14,951 bases of DNA from Chitinophagaceae bacterium. Lineage in GTDB: Bacteria > Bacteroidota > Bacteroidia > Chitinophagales > Chitinophagaceae. Position numbers and translations under genes: made by a program. The stretch is from NCBI GenBank assembly GCA_947468255.1, contig CANIMM010000045.1, positions 1 through 14,951 on the forward strand, written 5' to 3'. The notes under the pieces are model-generated. The model did not search any database, was not told the origin of the DNA, and saw nothing but the letters and a program-made list of their open reading frames with translations. Shown here piece by piece: positions 14,139 to 14,951 of this stretch (positions within the stretch are counted from its first letter, which is position 1; the number at the start of each line of letters is the position of its first letter).

Positions 14139-14951
14139 ATGACAACTGAACATTTGAAGGATATGAGAGACCGTGTGTTGGTCTTGAGGAGGTTTCTTTG
14201 ACGTCGCTAACAGAGAAATAAAAATAAATAACGACAAACAACTCTCGCTTTCACCGGGTTTCTGGGACGATAATGCCCGGGCTACAGCCATATTAAAAGA
14301 AACTAAAGTCAACGAATATTGGGTGAATATGTATCACCAAGTAACGTCGATGGTAGAAGATTTTGCAGTACTGTTCGATTTTTGGAAAGAAGGGGAAGCA
14401 GTTGAAGAGGAAGTTAAAGAAGCTTACAACTTGGCAAATACAGCCATCGATGAGGCGGAATTTAAAAGTACGCTCAATGAGCCAACCGATGCATTGCCGG
14501 CTGTTTTACAGATTAATAGTGGAGCTGGTGGAACCGAGAGCCAGGACTGGGCCGAAATGCTTGCCAGAATGTACCGTATGTATGGTGAGAAGCAGGGCTG
14601 GACAGTAACCGAGCTAGATTGGCAATGGGGGGATGGTGCCGGTATTAAAACTTGTACCTTCCAGTTTGACGGTCCCTTTTCATATGGTTTTTTAAAGGCA
14701 GAAAGTGGGGTTCACCGGCTGGTTCGAATCAGCCCTTTCGATAGCAATGCTAGGCGACATACTTCCTTTGCTAGTGTATATGTATATCCCCTGATTGATG
14801 ATACCATTGAGATTGCAGTTAATCCAGCTGATGTGGATTGGGCATTTTTTAGAAGTGGCGGAAGTGGGGGACAGAATGTCAATAAAGTAGAAACGGCAGT
14901 TCGCCTTACCCATCGGCCCAGCGGATTTATAGTAGAATGTCAACAAGCCCG
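14139..14951 (+). CDS. prfB: Peptide chain release factor 2, programmed +1 frameshift, 3' end outside window
   Basis: RF2 recognises UGA and UAA and releases the finished peptide. The gene starts at ATG 14139 (an in-frame TGA at 14133 rules out a longer start), reads 20 codons to TGA 14199-14201, and continues in the +1 frame from GAC 14200 to the window edge. The joined product shows FWDDNARA (the family's FWD motif), the NSGAGGTESQDWAEML domain signature, the UGA-reading tripeptide Ser198-Pro199-Phe200 in RISPFDSNARRHTSF, and the catalytic Gly243-Gly244-Gln245 in GSGGQNVNKVETAVRLTH. The SPF tripeptide makes it RF2, not RF1. Codons 1-20 give MTTEHLKDMRDRVLVLRRFL, the expected helical N-terminus. 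The final part of the protein lies beyond base 14951. Expression is self-regulated: low RF2 slows termination at the TGA and favours frameshifting. Confidence 0.95.
14187..14202 (+). promoter_or_regulatory. Programmed +1 frameshift site of prfB
   Basis: AGGAGG (14187-14192), spacer TTT, slippery CTT (14196-14198), stop TGA (14199-14201) and C (14202). This is the classical RF2 recoding signal: the internal Shine-Dalgarno pairs with 16S rRNA three bases upstream of CTT, peptidyl-tRNA-Leu slips from CTT to TTT, and decoding resumes at GAC. The spacing is the same as in the E. coli gene, and TGA-C is a poor termination context, which favours slippage. Confidence 0.95.

Noticed and set aside
14716..14735. 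GGTTCGAATC, like a tRNA T-loop
   Set aside because: It lies in the prfB coding frame (LVRIS) with no acceptor stem, D-arm or anticodon arm around it.
1..14951. CRISPR array, insertion sequence or prophage
   Set aside because: No regularly spaced repeats, no transposase or integrase frame, and no terminal inverted repeats with target duplications were seen.

Overview
The window reads as chromosomal DNA of an AT-rich member of the Bacteroidota, most plausibly a Chitinophagaceae-like genus (family-level placement is inference from protein resemblance). Three things point there: most starts lack a Shine-Dalgarno sequence; several upstream regions carry the Bacteroidota-type -7 element TAnnTTTG, the best case being in front of prfB; and several proteins belong to families I associate with Bacteroidota (membrane-anchored dicluster Fe-S protein, PgcA-type phosphohexomutase, helical-repeat and small conserved unknowns).

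Left part (1-3624): the C-terminal part of an ATP-grasp ligase enters from the left edge. A LysE-family exporter follows on the + strand and converges on a minus-strand set: a DUF4160/DUF2442 small-protein pair, then a large membrane protein with NarI-like histidines and two 4Fe-4S motifs. Centre (3896-8348): a + strand run of housekeeping genes, namely a PyrR-like phosphoribosyltransferase, a phospho-sugar mutase, protein-L-isoaspartate methyltransferase, a small membrane protein and a queuosine-precursor (VUT/YhhQ) transporter. This run converges, with two bases between stop codons, on a minus-strand DUF2452 protein. Right part (9143-14951): a gene-poor 437-base stretch, a 517-aa helical-repeat protein, a 740-aa B12-binding-type radical SAM protein, a small minus-strand conserved protein, a second 330-base gene-free stretch with hairpins and a good promoter, and the 5' part of prfB (release factor 2), cut by the right edge.

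The most informative element is the in-frame TGA and AGGAGG-TTT-CTT-TGA-C programmed +1 frameshift site in prfB, which splits the gene for any single-frame reading. Other points worth a second look are the CX4CX2C cluster motif and ambiguous start of the radical SAM protein, a Gly-to-Ile change in the methyltransferase SAM-binding loop, the Fe-S protein without an adjacent CCG-domain partner, and the DUF4160/DUF2442 pair. I see no mobile element, CRISPR array, tRNA or rRNA. Apart from these points the window is ordinary core genome, and I do not see a convincing new multi-gene system.
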